16,916 nucleotides of DNA from CAYLZW01 sp964388085 (lineage in GTDB: Bacteria; Myxococcota; UBA727; CAYLZW01), in the NCBI GenBank assembly GCA_964388085.1, contig CAYLZW010000109.1, positions 1 through 16,916 on the forward strand. The letters run 5' to 3'. The first letter of the stretch is position 1. Each line of letters starts with the position of its first letter. The notes below the pieces were generated by a model. That model was not told where the DNA came from. It worked only from the letters and a program-made list of their open reading frames with translations, and did no database searches. Positions 6,895-14,285 of the stretch are shown here, in pieces. The position numbers and the translations under genes were made by a program.

Positions 6895-8781
6895 TTAGAG
6901 CCCAAGCTCCCGGGCCACGCGCCGGTCGATGAGATCGAGCGGCAACGCACCGGCGCCGAGCAGCGCGTCGTGGAACGCCTTCAGGTCGAATTCGGGGCCG
7001 AGCTTCGCGCGCGCGCGCTCCCGCAGCTCGAGGATGCGCAGCATGCCGACCATGTAGCCGAGCGCCTGCCCGGGCATCGCGATGTAGCGATCGATCTCGT
7101 TGGCGACGTCGATGGCGCCGAGCGTGGTGTGGCGGGCGAGGAAGTCCACGGCCTGCTGCCTGGTCCAGCCTAGCTGGTGCAGGCCGGTGTCCACGACGAG
7201 GCGCGAGGCGCGCCAGGCGGCGAAGCCCAGGTACCCGACGCGCGACTCGAGGCTCGAGTAGAGGCCGAGCTCGTCGGCCAGACGCTCGGCGTACAGGCCC
7301 CAGCCCTCGCCGAAGGCCACGTAGTAGCCCTCGCTGCGAAAGCGCGGCAGGCCCTCGAGCTCCTGAGCGATGGCGATCTGGATGTGATGTCCCGGTACCG
7401 CCTCGTGGAAGGCGAGCGCCTCGGAGTTCATCACCGGACGCTCCTCGAAGCGGTGCAGGTTGGCGACGAAGATGCCCGGCCTCCCGTCCGAGGCGGAGCC
7501 CGGCTGGTAGTAGGCCGCGGGCGCGTCCCGCTCGCGCTCCTTGTCCATGGGCTTCACCTCGTAAGCCATGGCCGGCAGGCGCCCGAAGGCCTCGGGGAGC
7601 TTGGCGTCCGCTCGCTTCAACGCCTCTCGAAATGTCACCATGAGCGCCTCGCGGCTCTTGGCGTACTGCGCCTTGTCCGCCTTCAGCTTGGCGACGAAGG
7701 CCCAGGCGTCCGCCGGCTGCTCCTTCGTGCCCTGCCCGCGCACGAGGGCGAGCTTCTGGATCTCCGCCTCGATGCGCGCGAGCTCCCGCCGGCCGAGGGC
7801 GTGGATCTCCTCGGGCGAGAGCGCCGTCGTCGTGTAGCGCTTGGCGAGCCAGGCGTAGATCTCGGCGCCGCCGCTCATGGACCCGAGGCCGGGCTCCTTG
7901 CGCGCCTTCGGCAGGTACTCCTTTTCGAGGAAGCTCAGGTAGCGGCGCAAGGACGGCAGCACGCTCTCCCGCGTGGCCGCCAGGACGTCCGCCTCGAGCA
8001 GCGCTCTGTCGTCTGACACGTCGTCCGGGATGCGCGCTGCCACCTTCGCGAAGGTGCTCTCCGCCGGTCGCCGCTCGCTCTTCAGGAGCTCCCGTAGCTG
8101 CAGCAGCACCCGCTCGACGACGACGCGGGGCGCGGTCTGCCCGGCCTGAAGGCCCACGCGCAGATCTTCGATGTGGCCGTCCATCCAGGGCGTCAGAGCC
8201 CGGTAGCGCGCGATGAGGTTCTCGACGTCGGCGCGCGTCGTCATCGGGTGCTCGTGATGGAAGAAGTAGGGCAGCGTCGCCTGCGGGCCGTTCATCTGGT
8301 CGACGTCGAAGGTGGCCAAGCCGAGCCGCTCGCCCTCGAGGGCGCGCGCCACCTCGTAGCGCAACAGCTCGAGCGTCAGCGCGTCCGCCGCCGAGAGCTG
8401 CTGCTCCTCGATCCCGGCGGCGCGCTCCTCGAGGTCGGCGGCGAACGCAAAGAGCCGCATGCGCTGCTCGTCGCGCGCGTCCGGCCCCGTACGGGACAGG
8501 CGGTCATCGAAGCGATGGTCGCCGACGGAGGTCGCCCACGTCGGGTTCTGCTCCATGAGCAGGTCCCACCACGCGCGCGCGCGATCCTCCACGAAGCGCG
8601 CGGCCTCCTCCGCTTCGGCCACCCCCTCGTCGGCGGCGCTCGGCGCGGACGCCGGCGGCGCCGGAGCGCTCGATCGCTCGACGCCGCCGTCGCTCCTACA
8701 CGCCGACAGGGCGGGCACGAGCAGCAGCGACAACGACGACAACGCCGCGGCGAGGGCGCCCACAGGCCTTCTCTGCTTCAC
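6895..8781 (-). CDS. DUF885-family lipoprotein, putative zinc peptidase
   Basis: The 628-residue product has a lipoprotein signal with lipobox LSAC at residues 25-28, then a Ser/Ala/Pro linker. The rest is a DUF885 domain, about 55-628. The family's metal-site motif appears as HEAVPGHH at 459-466, with the downstream conserved EGWGLYAERLADELG at about 492-506. DUF885 proteins are predicted, mostly untested, zinc-dependent peptidases; location here should be membrane-anchored and periplasm-facing or surface-exposed. The start is GTG at 8781 with GGAGGGG just upstream. It lies 23 bp downstream of the transducer gene and 104 bp upstream of tatB on the same strand, so it may share their transcript, though I see no functional tie. 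Substrate is unknown. Confidence 0.88.
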   Translation of the reverse strand: MKQRRPVGALAAALSSLSLLLVPALSACRSDGGVERSSAPAPPASAPSAADEGVAEAEEAARFVEDRARAWWDLLMEQNPTWATSVGDHRFDDRLSRTGPDARDEQRMRLFAFAADLEERAAGIEEQQLSAADALTLELLRYEVARALEGERLGLATFDVDQMNGPQATLPYFFHHEHPMTTRADVENLIARYRALTPWMDGHIEDLRVGLQAGQTAPRVVVERVLLQLRELLKSERRPAESTFAKVAARIPDDVSDDRALLEADVLAATRESVLPSLRRYLSFLEKEYLPKARKEPGLGSMSGGAEIYAWLAKRYTTTALSPEEIHALGRRELARIEAEIQKLALVRGQGTKEQPADAWAFVAKLKADKAQYAKSREALMVTFREALKRADAKLPEAFGRLPAMAYEVKPMDKERERDAPAAYYQPGSASDGRPGIFVANLHRFEERPVMNSEALAFHEAVPGHHIQIAIAQELEGLPRFRSEGYYVAFGEGWGLYAERLADELGLYSSLESRVGYLGFAAWRASRLVVDTGLHQLGWTRQQAVDFLARHTTLGAIDVANEIDRYIAMPGQALGYMVGMLRILELRERARAKLGPEFDLKAFHDALLGAGALPLDLIDRRVARELGL

Positions 8782-8804
8782 GTCCCCTCCGATGCCCTCG
8801 TGCG

Positions 8805-10490
8805 CTACGCCGTGGCCCGCCTCGTGACCTCGGCGATCTCGGCGATGGACTCGAGCTGTTGCGCTTGGCTGCTGTGCAGCTCCTCGATGTAGTGAAGGAT
8901 CTGCTCCGAGCCACGCGCCTGTTCGCTTTGTGCGGCGTGGAGCTGGCGCACCATCTCGTTGATGTGCTCGATGGCGTCCGCGACCTGCCGCCCTCCCTTC
9001 GCCTGCTCCTGGCTCGAGAGCTCGACGTGCGAGGCGATGGTCTTCATGCGCTCGGCGGACTTCATGATCTGCTCGGAGCCGCGGGCCTGCTCCGCCGTCG
9101 CCGCCGCCACCTGCTGCACGGTGCGCGCGATGCGGTCGACGGCGTCGGCCACCACGCGCGATCCCTTGGACTGCTCGACGGTAGCCATGGCGATGGCCTT
9201 CACCATCTCGGTGGCCTTCCCGGCCGACTGCACGATCTCGGCGAGCGCGCCCTCGGCCGCCTGCGAGAGCTGAACGCCGACCTCGACCGAGCGCTCGCCC
9301 TTGGCGATGGCGACGACGGCGTTCTTCGACTCCTCTTGCACGCCGCGGATGAGCTCCGCGATCTCCTTGGTGGACGCGCCCGTGCGCTCCGCGAGATCCT
9401 TGATCTCGTCGGCGACGACGGCGAAGCCGCGGCCGTGCTCACCCGACTGGGCGGCGATGATGGCGGCGTTCAGCGCGAGCAGGTTCGTCTGCTCCGCGAC
9501 GTCGTCGATCACGTTCAGGATGTTGTCGATGGCGCTAATCCGCGCGCCGAGCTGGCGGATGACGCCGCCCACCGTCTTCGAGGACGCGCGGATCTCCTCG
9601 ATGCCCTCGAGCGTACGCTTGACCGCGTCGGCGCCGCGCTCGGCGTCGCGGATGACGTCCTCCGAGAGCTTCGCCGTCGCCGTCGCGTTGCGCTCGACGT
9701 GGCTGATGCTCGCCTCCATCTCGTTCATGGAGGTGCTCGTCTGCTCGGCCGCGAGCGAGAGGTCCTCGACGTTCTTGGCGACCTCCTTGATCGAGTAGAT
9801 CATCTCCTCGATGGACGCGGCCGTCTGCTCGACGCTGGCGGCGAGCTCGTGGATGTTGTCCGCCACCTCGTCGTTGATGGCGCTCATCTCGAGGATGGAC
9901 GAGCCCGACTGCTCGGCGGAGGCCGCGAGCGACTCGACGCTGGTCGCGATGGAGCGGATGGTCGCCGCCATCTCGGCCATGGCCGCGCTGGTCTCCTCGA
10001 GGGACGCCCCCTGCACCGTGCCGGCCTCGCGCAGCCGCGTGATGGCGCTGGCGAGCGAAGCGACGTCCCGCCTGAGCGCGTCGGCCGCCTCCTGCGGCGA
10101 GCTCGGCGCCGGCGTCGTCGTCTCCCGGGAAGACGTCAGCGCGGCGCCGCCGGACGCGCGCGAGCGCTGCGCCAGCGTGTTCACGGCCGCCGCCAGCCGC
10201 GACCACTCGCCGGGCAGGTCCTCGGGGAGGAGCGCCGAGGGCTCTCGCAACATGCGGTCGGCGTGCGCCGCGACGGCTCCCTCGAGGCGGCCCATGCGGC
10301 GCACGGCGGCGGCGACCACGGCCGATCCGATCGCCGCCGCGAGCCCCAGCACCAGCGCGGACGTGATCTGCGATGCCAGCACGAGCACGATGACGCCGGT
10401 CGCTGCACCCACGACGAGGATCCCGCTCGCTCCCGATCCCATGCGCGAGAAGCTCGCGGCGCTCAGCTCGTTCGGTGTGCCCGTGTCCAT
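8805..10490 (-). CDS. Methyl-accepting chemotaxis protein without a periplasmic sensor domain
   Basis: This 561-residue transducer has two adjacent membrane helices, about 22-40 and 44-63, separated by only a few residues, so there is no periplasmic ligand domain. A linker of about 100 residues follows, then a long antiparallel coiled-coil signalling domain. The hairpin tip is at 333-363 (EQTNLLALNAAI, then EHGRGFAVVADEI), the region that contacts CheA and CheW. Both arms are built from regular 28-residue units: about 165-276 with E[EQ]T/S starts, and 439-550 with EQxxGS/G starts. ATG 10490 has AAGGGA about six bases upstream. It may sense cytoplasmic or membrane state. It heads the minus-strand run towards the DUF885 and tat genes. 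No che genes are in the window, so its partner pathway is unknown. Confidence 0.93.
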   Translation of the reverse strand: MDTGTPNELSAASFSRMGSGASGILVVGAATGVIVLVLASQITSALVLGLAAAIGSAVVAAAVRRMGRLEGAVAAHADRMLREPSALLPEDLPGEWSRLAAAVNTLAQRSRASGGAALTSSRETTTPAPSSPQEAADALRRDVASLASAITRLREAGTVQGASLEETSAAMAEMAATIRSIATSVESLAASAEQSGSSILEMSAINDEVADNIHELAASVEQTAASIEEMIYSIKEVAKNVEDLSLAAEQTSTSMNEMEASISHVERNATATAKLSEDVIRDAERGADAVKRTLEGIEEIRASSKTVGGVIRQLGARISAIDNILNVIDDVAEQTNLLALNAAIIAAQSGEHGRGFAVVADEIKDLAERTGASTKEIAELIRGVQEESKNAVVAIAKGERSVEVGVQLSQAAEGALAEIVQSAGKATEMVKAIAMATVEQSKGSRVVADAVDRIARTVQQVAAATAEQARGSEQIMKSAERMKTIASHVELSSQEQAKGGRQVADAIEHINEMVRQLHAAQSEQARGSEQILHYIEELHSSQAQQLESIAEIAEVTRRATA

Positions 10491-10673
10491 CCGTGTCCCT
10501 TCGCGCGCGGCGCGCCTCGTCGCCAGCCCCGCCAGCGGCCGGACCTTACAACGTCGCTGCGGGTCGTGTGCGAGACCATCGCATCGGACGCCGCGGCCGG
10601 TCGTTTGCCGTGCACGCCCTTGTGTTCGCCCAGCCCGCTACACTAACCAGCATCCTCGAGGAGGCCGCGCACC

Positions 10674-10958
10674 ATGGCGACGATCATCACCGACCAATGC
10701 ATCAGCTGTGGTGCGTGCGAGCCCGAGTGCCCAAACAGCGCCATCACCCAGGGCGAGGAGATCTACGTCATCCACCCCGAGCGCTGCACCGAGTGTGTCG
10801 GCTTCCACGACGAGGAGATGTGCGCCTCGGTGTGTCCGGTGGACGTCTGCCTGCCCGATCCTGATCGGGAAGAGAGCGAAGACGTGCTCCTCGCACGCGC
10901 AAAGCGCCTCCACCCAAAGACCGACTTCGGAAAGAACCCGCCGAGCCACTTCCGCTAA
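10674..10958 (+). CDS. YfhL-like 2[4Fe-4S] ferredoxin
   Basis: The 94-residue protein has two cluster motifs. Cys9, Cys12, Cys15 and Cys19 (CISCGACEPECP) form the first. Cys38, Cys41, Cys50 and Cys54 (CTEC, an 8-residue insert GFHDEEM, then CASVCP) with nearby Cys59 form the second. The longer insert in the second motif is typical of the YfhL/Alvin-type bacterial ferredoxins, which carry two low-potential 4Fe-4S clusters. The C-terminal tail of about 35 residues is charged. ATG 10674 has GAGGAGG nine bases upstream. A possible -10 (TACACT at 10639-10644) lies upstream, without a convincing -35 at normal spacing. It is divergent from the transducer gene across 183 bp. Electron partner is unknown. 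Confidence 0.93.
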   Translation: MATIITDQCISCGACEPECPNSAITQGEEIYVIHPERCTECVGFHDEEMCASVCPVDVCLPDPDREESEDVLLARAKRLHPKTDFGKNPPSHFR

Positions 10959-11099
10959 GCACAGTCGCGCTCCGCTTGGACGAACCCAACGCCGAGAACG
11001 AATCCCCTGCGCGGTCCGCCGATCCGGCGACAGCCCCAACGGAGACCCGCCAGGCACGTGAGCGACGCTCCCAAAGGGAAGCTGGAGCGAACGAGGGGG

Positions 11100-11150
11100 A
11101 AAAAAAGCGGGGTCTCCAGGCGCACGGGGGGGAAGCGGCCTGGAGACCCC
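11100..11150 (-). terminator. Strong minus-strand intrinsic terminator with no known gene upstream
   Basis: Arms GGGGTCTCCAGGC (11109-11121) and GCCTGGAGACCCC (11138-11150) form a perfect 13-bp stem with a 16-nt loop. On the minus strand the stem is followed by GC and then seven T (complement of 11100-11106). On the plus strand no T tract follows, so the orientation is clear. No annotated minus-strand gene lies upstream of it within the next 1.4 kb or more, which points to an untranslated or unrecognised transcript. Confidence 0.75.
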
Positions 11151-11246
11151 TACACCACGGAAGCGAACGTCGGGGGGGGACTGCTCGTCTCCGCGGTGCA
11201 CCTGCTGATAGCAGCTTCCGGGCCAAGCGCCGCTGCAAACTTTAGT
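11100..11246 (-). ncRNA. Candidate small RNA ending at the orphan terminator
   Basis: This is a proposal, not a recognised family. A minus-strand transcript beginning near 11246, just downstream of a sigma-54-like sequence, and ending at the terminator would be about 150 nt. It would contain C-rich tracts and the 13-bp terminal stem. I checked by eye for hallmarks of tmRNA, SRP RNA and 6S RNA and saw none. The 5' end is a guess. Confidence 0.25.
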
Positions 11247-11256
11247 CAGGGAAAAC

Positions 11257-11273
11257 AGCAATTTACGGTGCCA
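11257..11273 (-). promoter_or_regulatory. Sigma-54-like promoter with off-by-one spacing
   Basis: The minus strand reads TGGCACCGTAAATTGCT, close to TGGCACG-N4-TTGCW. However, GG and GC are separated by 11 bases where 10 is nearly invariant. It may be a weak site, a decayed one, or chance. It points towards the orphan terminator. Confidence 0.25.
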
Positions 11274-11506
11274 TCAAAGTTCTGAGATCGCGGTGTCTAC
11301 ACCCCATTTGGCCGGGCAACGCGGAGCGAACAGCGTGGCGTTGCGGATATTGCCGGCTTGAGGTGATTTAACCCTACACGGGGTTGTTTCGCCGCACGCT
11401 GGCACGGGCCGATCGGAGCCGTGAAAGCCGGCAGGCCCCGCGCGCAGCGGCCGCACCGCCGTCGCAGCGCTTGCTCACGATAGGCGCCTGACCGCAGCAT
11501 GGGCGC

Positions 11507-12313
11507 GTGCCCATCCCCGCCCGTTACGAGATCAAGTACCTGTTGCTGCCCGAGCAGGTCCCCGCCGTCCGGGCTGCCATCGCTGGCATCTGCGCGCTCG
11601 ACGCGCACTCGGAGGAGGCGGTCGACCGGCGGTACTCCGTGACGTCGCTGTACTTCGACACGCCGGACCTCGCGTTCTACCGGGCGAAGATCGATCGGGC
11701 GCCGAGGCGTCTGAAGCTGCGTGCCCGGCGGTATGACAGCGCCGGCTCTCCCGTGTTTCTCGAGGTGAAGCGGCGGGACGGCGAGGTCGTGCGCAAGACC
11801 CGGGCGGTGTGCGCGGGCGACTGGGCGGGGCTCCTCGCGGCCCCGCGAGAGATCGTCTCTCGGGGCGACCCGGCGCTGCACGACTTCTCGGCGATGCTCG
11901 AGCAGACGAAGGCCGAGCCGCGCCTGCTCGTGCGCTATCGCCGGGAGGCCTGGGCGAGCGTCATCGACGACTACGCGCGCGTCACCTTCGACAGCGCCAT
12001 CGAGTACCAGCCCTGGGACGAGGCCTCCTTTGACGGATCGGCCGGCGCCTGGCTGCCGCTCGACGACGTCGTCACCGCGAACCTGGCGCGCTCGGGGATC
12101 GTGCTCGAGCTCAAGTTCGACGCGGCCGGGCGCTTCGGCGACGACGATCGATCGAGCGGCCGCGCTCCACCGTGGATGATCAGCCTCGTCAGGCGCTTCG
12201 ATCTGTTGCGCCGCGGCTTCTCGAAATACGGCGCCGGCGTCGATCAGCTCTGGGCGCGGGAGCGGCCCTACGATCGTTGGCTGAAGCAAGCGCGTCACGG
12301 CTCCGGGCCATGA
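11507..12313 (+). CDS. VTC-domain protein, putative polyphosphate polymerase
   Basis: The 268-residue product is a single VTC domain, the fold of the yeast Vtc4 polyphosphate polymerase, related to the CYTH/TTM tunnel enzymes. Expected tunnel motifs are present in order: RYEIKYLL (6-13), SLYFDTPD (47-54), LKLRARRYD (69-77), FLEVKRRDG (84-92), LVRYRREAW (141-149), VTFDSAIEY (159-167), VLELKFD (199-205) and FSKYGAGVDQL (238-248). These supply the basic residues and acidic metal ligands used by the family. It has no membrane segment, so it should be cytoplasmic. The start is GTG 11507; ATG 11499 is out of frame. No good ribosome site is visible. Its stop overlaps the next start as ATGA. Bacterial VTC proteins are often paired with DUF4956 proteins, as here. 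Polymerase activity is inferred from the family. Confidence 0.9.
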   Translation: MPIPARYEIKYLLLPEQVPAVRAAIAGICALDAHSEEAVDRRYSVTSLYFDTPDLAFYRAKIDRAPRRLKLRARRYDSAGSPVFLEVKRRDGEVVRKTRAVCAGDWAGLLAAPREIVSRGDPALHDFSAMLEQTKAEPRLLVRYRREAWASVIDDYARVTFDSAIEYQPWDEASFDGSAGAWLPLDDVVTANLARSGIVLELKFDAAGRFGDDDRSSGRAPPWMISLVRRFDLLRRGFSKYGAGVDQLWARERPYDRWLKQARHGSGP

Positions 12314-12411
12314 GCGTGCGCGTCGAAACTTGCCGCGGCGCCGCTGCGCTGTTCTCCTCGCGGCTGTACCTCCGCTCGCCCCTCCTCGGTCCTCACTCGA
12401 GCGCGCCATGA
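12310..12411 (+). CDS. 33-codon ORF bridging the VTC and DUF4956 genes
   Basis: ATG 12310 overlaps the VTC stop as ATGA, and the ORF's own stop overlaps the DUF4956 ATG as ATGA, so it fills the gap exactly. The peptide begins MSVRVETCRGAAALFSSRLY and is basic with no membrane segment or known motif. In 27 of 33 codons the third base is G or C, in keeping with neighbouring genes but not decisive in GC-rich DNA. The DUF4956 start has no good ribosome site of its own, so translation through this ORF could deliver ribosomes to it. It may be a real micropeptide, a coupling leader, or chance. Confidence 0.4.
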   Translation: MSVRVETCRGAAALFSSRLYLRSPLLGPHSSAP

Positions 12412-13106
12412 GCTTGTTCTCAGACCTCCTCCGGGAAGGCGCCGGCTCCGTCGGCTGGCAGACGGCGCTGCTGTCGACGACGCTCGCCTACGTGCTCTGC
12501 CAGGCCATCGCGTTCGTCTACGCGAGGAGCTACCGCGGCCTCAGCTACTCGCGCAGCATGACGCAGGCCCTCGTCGTCGCGGGGATCGTCGCCGCCATGC
12601 TGATGATCGCCATCGGCGACAGCCTGGCGCGCGGCATCGGAATCGTGGGCACGCTCGCGCTCATCCGCTTCCGCACGAACATCCGCGATCCGCTCGACAT
12701 GGTGTTCGTCTTCTCCGCCTTCGGCGCCGGCATCGCGTGCGGCACCGGCAGCTACGGGGCGGCCTTCGTCGGCACCGGCATGTTCCTCGTCGTCATCGCC
12801 ATGCTGCGCGTGACCGGCTTCGGCGCCTATCAAGAACACGAGGGGGTCGTCCGCCTGCGGCTGCCCGCGCGCGGCGCCTCGGCCGAGGACGGACCCGAGC
12901 GCCGCCTCGAGGAGCTGCTGGCGAAGACCTGCGTCCGTTTCGCCCTCGTCACGCTGCGCGAGGTGGCGCAAGGAGAGGCGATGGAGCGGGCGTACCAGGT
13001 CACCTTCCGCGACGACGGTGACGAGGAGGCGCTGGTGACGGGGCTGCGCGAGCTCGGCGCCACCGGCGTCGTCTTGTCGCTGCAGGAGCCAAGCGTTGAG
13101 CTCTGA
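12408..13106 (+). CDS. DUF4956 membrane protein
   Basis: I start at ATG 12408 (232 residues, MSLFSDLLREG); the frame is open upstream only with a TTG start and no ribosome site. Hydrophobic segments lie at about 17-38, 54-70, 76-88, 98-115 and 117-135. They enclose the family hallmark ALIRFRTNIRDPLDMVFVF at 84-102 followed by SAFGAGIACGTG. The C-terminal about 90 residues (145-232) form a soluble domain, probably cytoplasmic, ending in VVLSLQEPSVEL. DUF4956 proteins are commonly found beside VTC-domain polyphosphate polymerases, and their function is not established. It lies between the VTC gene and the adaptor gene and is the only inner-membrane protein with several spans in this operon. It could anchor the polymerase or form the entry to an export path; this is inference. 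Confidence 0.88.
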   Translation: MSLFSDLLREGAGSVGWQTALLSTTLAYVLCQAIAFVYARSYRGLSYSRSMTQALVVAGIVAAMLMIAIGDSLARGIGIVGTLALIRFRTNIRDPLDMVFVFSAFGAGIACGTGSYGAAFVGTGMFLVVIAMLRVTGFGAYQEHEGVVRLRLPARGASAEDGPERRLEELLAKTCVRFALVTLREVAQGEAMERAYQVTFRDDGDEEALVTGLRELGATGVVLSLQEPSVEL

Positions 13107-13154
13107 GCTGCCCACGGGCCGCGGCCCCGCCCGTCCCGGGTCGAGGGGCACGCC

Positions 13155-14285
13155 GTGAGCGGCGGCCGGGCGCTCTCACGGCAGGCCAGGCGGCGGCTGT
13201 CGCGCGGCTTACCGTGGATCGTGTGGTCGCTCGCAGGCGGCGTCGCCCTCTGGCTCGGTGCTGGCGTGACCTCGGTGGGGGTCGCGCCGGCGGAGGCGGA
13301 GCGCGTGCTCGTCGTGCTGTCGAGCCCGCGCAGCGCGACCGTCGCGAAGGTCGCCGTACAGGCCGGCGATCGCGTGCCGGCGGGCGCGCTGCTCGCCGTG
13401 CTCGATCCGAGCGAGCTCGACCTCGAGATCGCGGTCGCCGAGAGCGAGCTCGAGCGCCTTCGGCTCGAGGTCAGCGCCGAGGGAACGTCGCTGAAGGCCG
13501 AGGACCTCATGACGCGCGAGCGGCTCGCGTCCGACGCCGAGCGCGCGGCCGTCGACGCCGCCCGGCTCGAGGCCGAGCTCGGGCGCGATCGCGCGGAGCT
13601 CGAGACCATCGTGGAGCAGCACGCGCGGCAACAGCGGCTCGTCGATGAGGGGCTCGCGTCCGGCAGCGCCCTCGACGATCTCGAGCTGCGCCGCGCCGCC
13701 CTGCAGCGGAAGGTCAGCGAGTACGAAGGGCTGCTCCGGAGCGCGCGCGATCACCACATCGCCGCCCGCTCGCGGTTGCACGAATGGGAGCGCAGCAAGG
13801 ACGCCGGCGCCCCCCGGACGGCGCCGCTCATCGCCGCGGTGAAGGCCCAGCAAGAGCGCGTGGGCGCGCTGCGGGCGGCGCGCGAGCGGCTGACCCTGCG
13901 CGCGCCCGTCGCCGGCCGCGTGCAGGCGGTCCATGAGACGACGGGCGGCGCCGCGCTCCAGGGCGAGCCGGTCATCACGCTCATCGACGAGCGCACGGCG
14001 CGCGTCATCGCCTGGCTGCCCGAGGATCGCGCGCAGCTCGTCCACGTCGGTGACGTCGTGCGGCTCGTGCCGAGCGACGGCGTCGGCGCCGAGCGCCACG
14101 GCCGGGTGGTGGCGCTCGGCCCCGGCATCGAGGAGATGCCGCCGCGCTTCCGCCAGATCCCGGCCGAGCCGGAGCTCGCGCGCGCCGCCTATATCGAGCT
14201 CGAGGGGGAACAACCCCCTCCCCTGCCGGGCCAGGCGTTCGACGCGCGCTTTTTGGCGTCGTCCTCCGCGGAGCGAGCGCCGTGA
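13155..14285 (+). CDS. HlyD/MFP-type periplasmic adaptor protein
   Basis: This 376-residue membrane fusion protein begins with a basic cytoplasmic tail (about 1-18) and one membrane helix (about 21-40). The first lipoyl half follows (about 54-87, SPRSATVAKVAVQAGDRVPA). A long coiled-coil hairpin spans about 90-245, and the second lipoyl half about 246-277 (LRAPVAGRVQAVHETTGG). A beta-barrel segment (RVIAWLPEDRAQLVHVGD) and C-terminal part with PLPGQAFDARF complete it. Such adaptors bridge an inner-membrane exporter and a TolC-like channel. The start is GTG 13155 with GAGGGG seven bases upstream, 48 bp after the DUF4956 gene. Its stop overlaps the TolC-like start as GTGA. No ABC, RND or MFS pump accompanies it. 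Confidence 0.9.
   Translation: MSGGRALSRQARRRLSRGLPWIVWSLAGGVALWLGAGVTSVGVAPAEAERVLVVLSSPRSATVAKVAVQAGDRVPAGALLAVLDPSELDLEIAVAESELERLRLEVSAEGTSLKAEDLMTRERLASDAERAAVDAARLEAELGRDRAELETIVEQHARQQRLVDEGLASGSALDDLELRRAALQRKVSEYEGLLRSARDHHIAARSRLHEWERSKDAGAPRTAPLIAAVKAQQERVGALRAARERLTLRAPVAGRVQAVHETTGGAALQGEPVITLIDERTARVIAWLPEDRAQLVHVGDVVRLVPSDGVGAERHGRVVALGPGIEEMPPRFRQIPAEPELARAAYIELEGEQPPPLPGQAFDARFLASSSAERAP

Larger units (their letters stand above)
10959..11506. other. 548-bp stretch without a convincing gene
   Basis: Between the ferredoxin stop and the VTC gene I find no open frame with a plausible ribosome site, family similarity or consistent codon pattern. The stretch holds G-rich runs (11095-11175), a strong minus-strand terminator, a locally AT-richer patch (11235-11285) with a sigma-54-like sequence, and a small hairpin AACCC/GGGTT at 11370-11374 and 11381-11385. 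It also holds the interrupted repeat GGTGT-CT-ACACC around 11292-11303. The promoter of the downstream operon should lie here but is not obvious. Confidence 0.6.

Noticed and set aside
8859..10646. 595-codon plus-strand open frame opposite the transducer
   Set aside because: Leu/Arg/Asp/Gly-rich shadow; the minus strand encodes a clear chemotaxis transducer.
10638..11261. 207-codon minus-strand open frame over the ferredoxin and the gap
   Set aside because: Much of it is antisense to the ferredoxin. It spans the orphan terminator and has no ribosome site or recognisable motif.
11058..11285. 75-codon plus-strand ORF with GTG start in the gap
   Set aside because: Runs through both arms of the terminator stem, has poor third-base bias and no ribosome site. 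A real small gene cannot be fully excluded.
11274..11456. 60-codon minus-strand ORF upstream of the orphan terminator
   Set aside because: Considered as the gene served by the terminator, but it starts with GTG without a ribosome site and has no coding character.
11297..12409. 370-codon minus-strand open frame opposite the VTC gene
   Set aside because: Antisense shadow; the VTC tunnel motifs are all on the plus strand.
13114..13134. Palindromic GC run between the DUF4956 and adaptor genes (GGGCCGCGGCCC at 13116-13127)
   Set aside because: Could be a hairpin, but without a T tract and inside an apparent operon it is not distinguishable from chance in this base composition.
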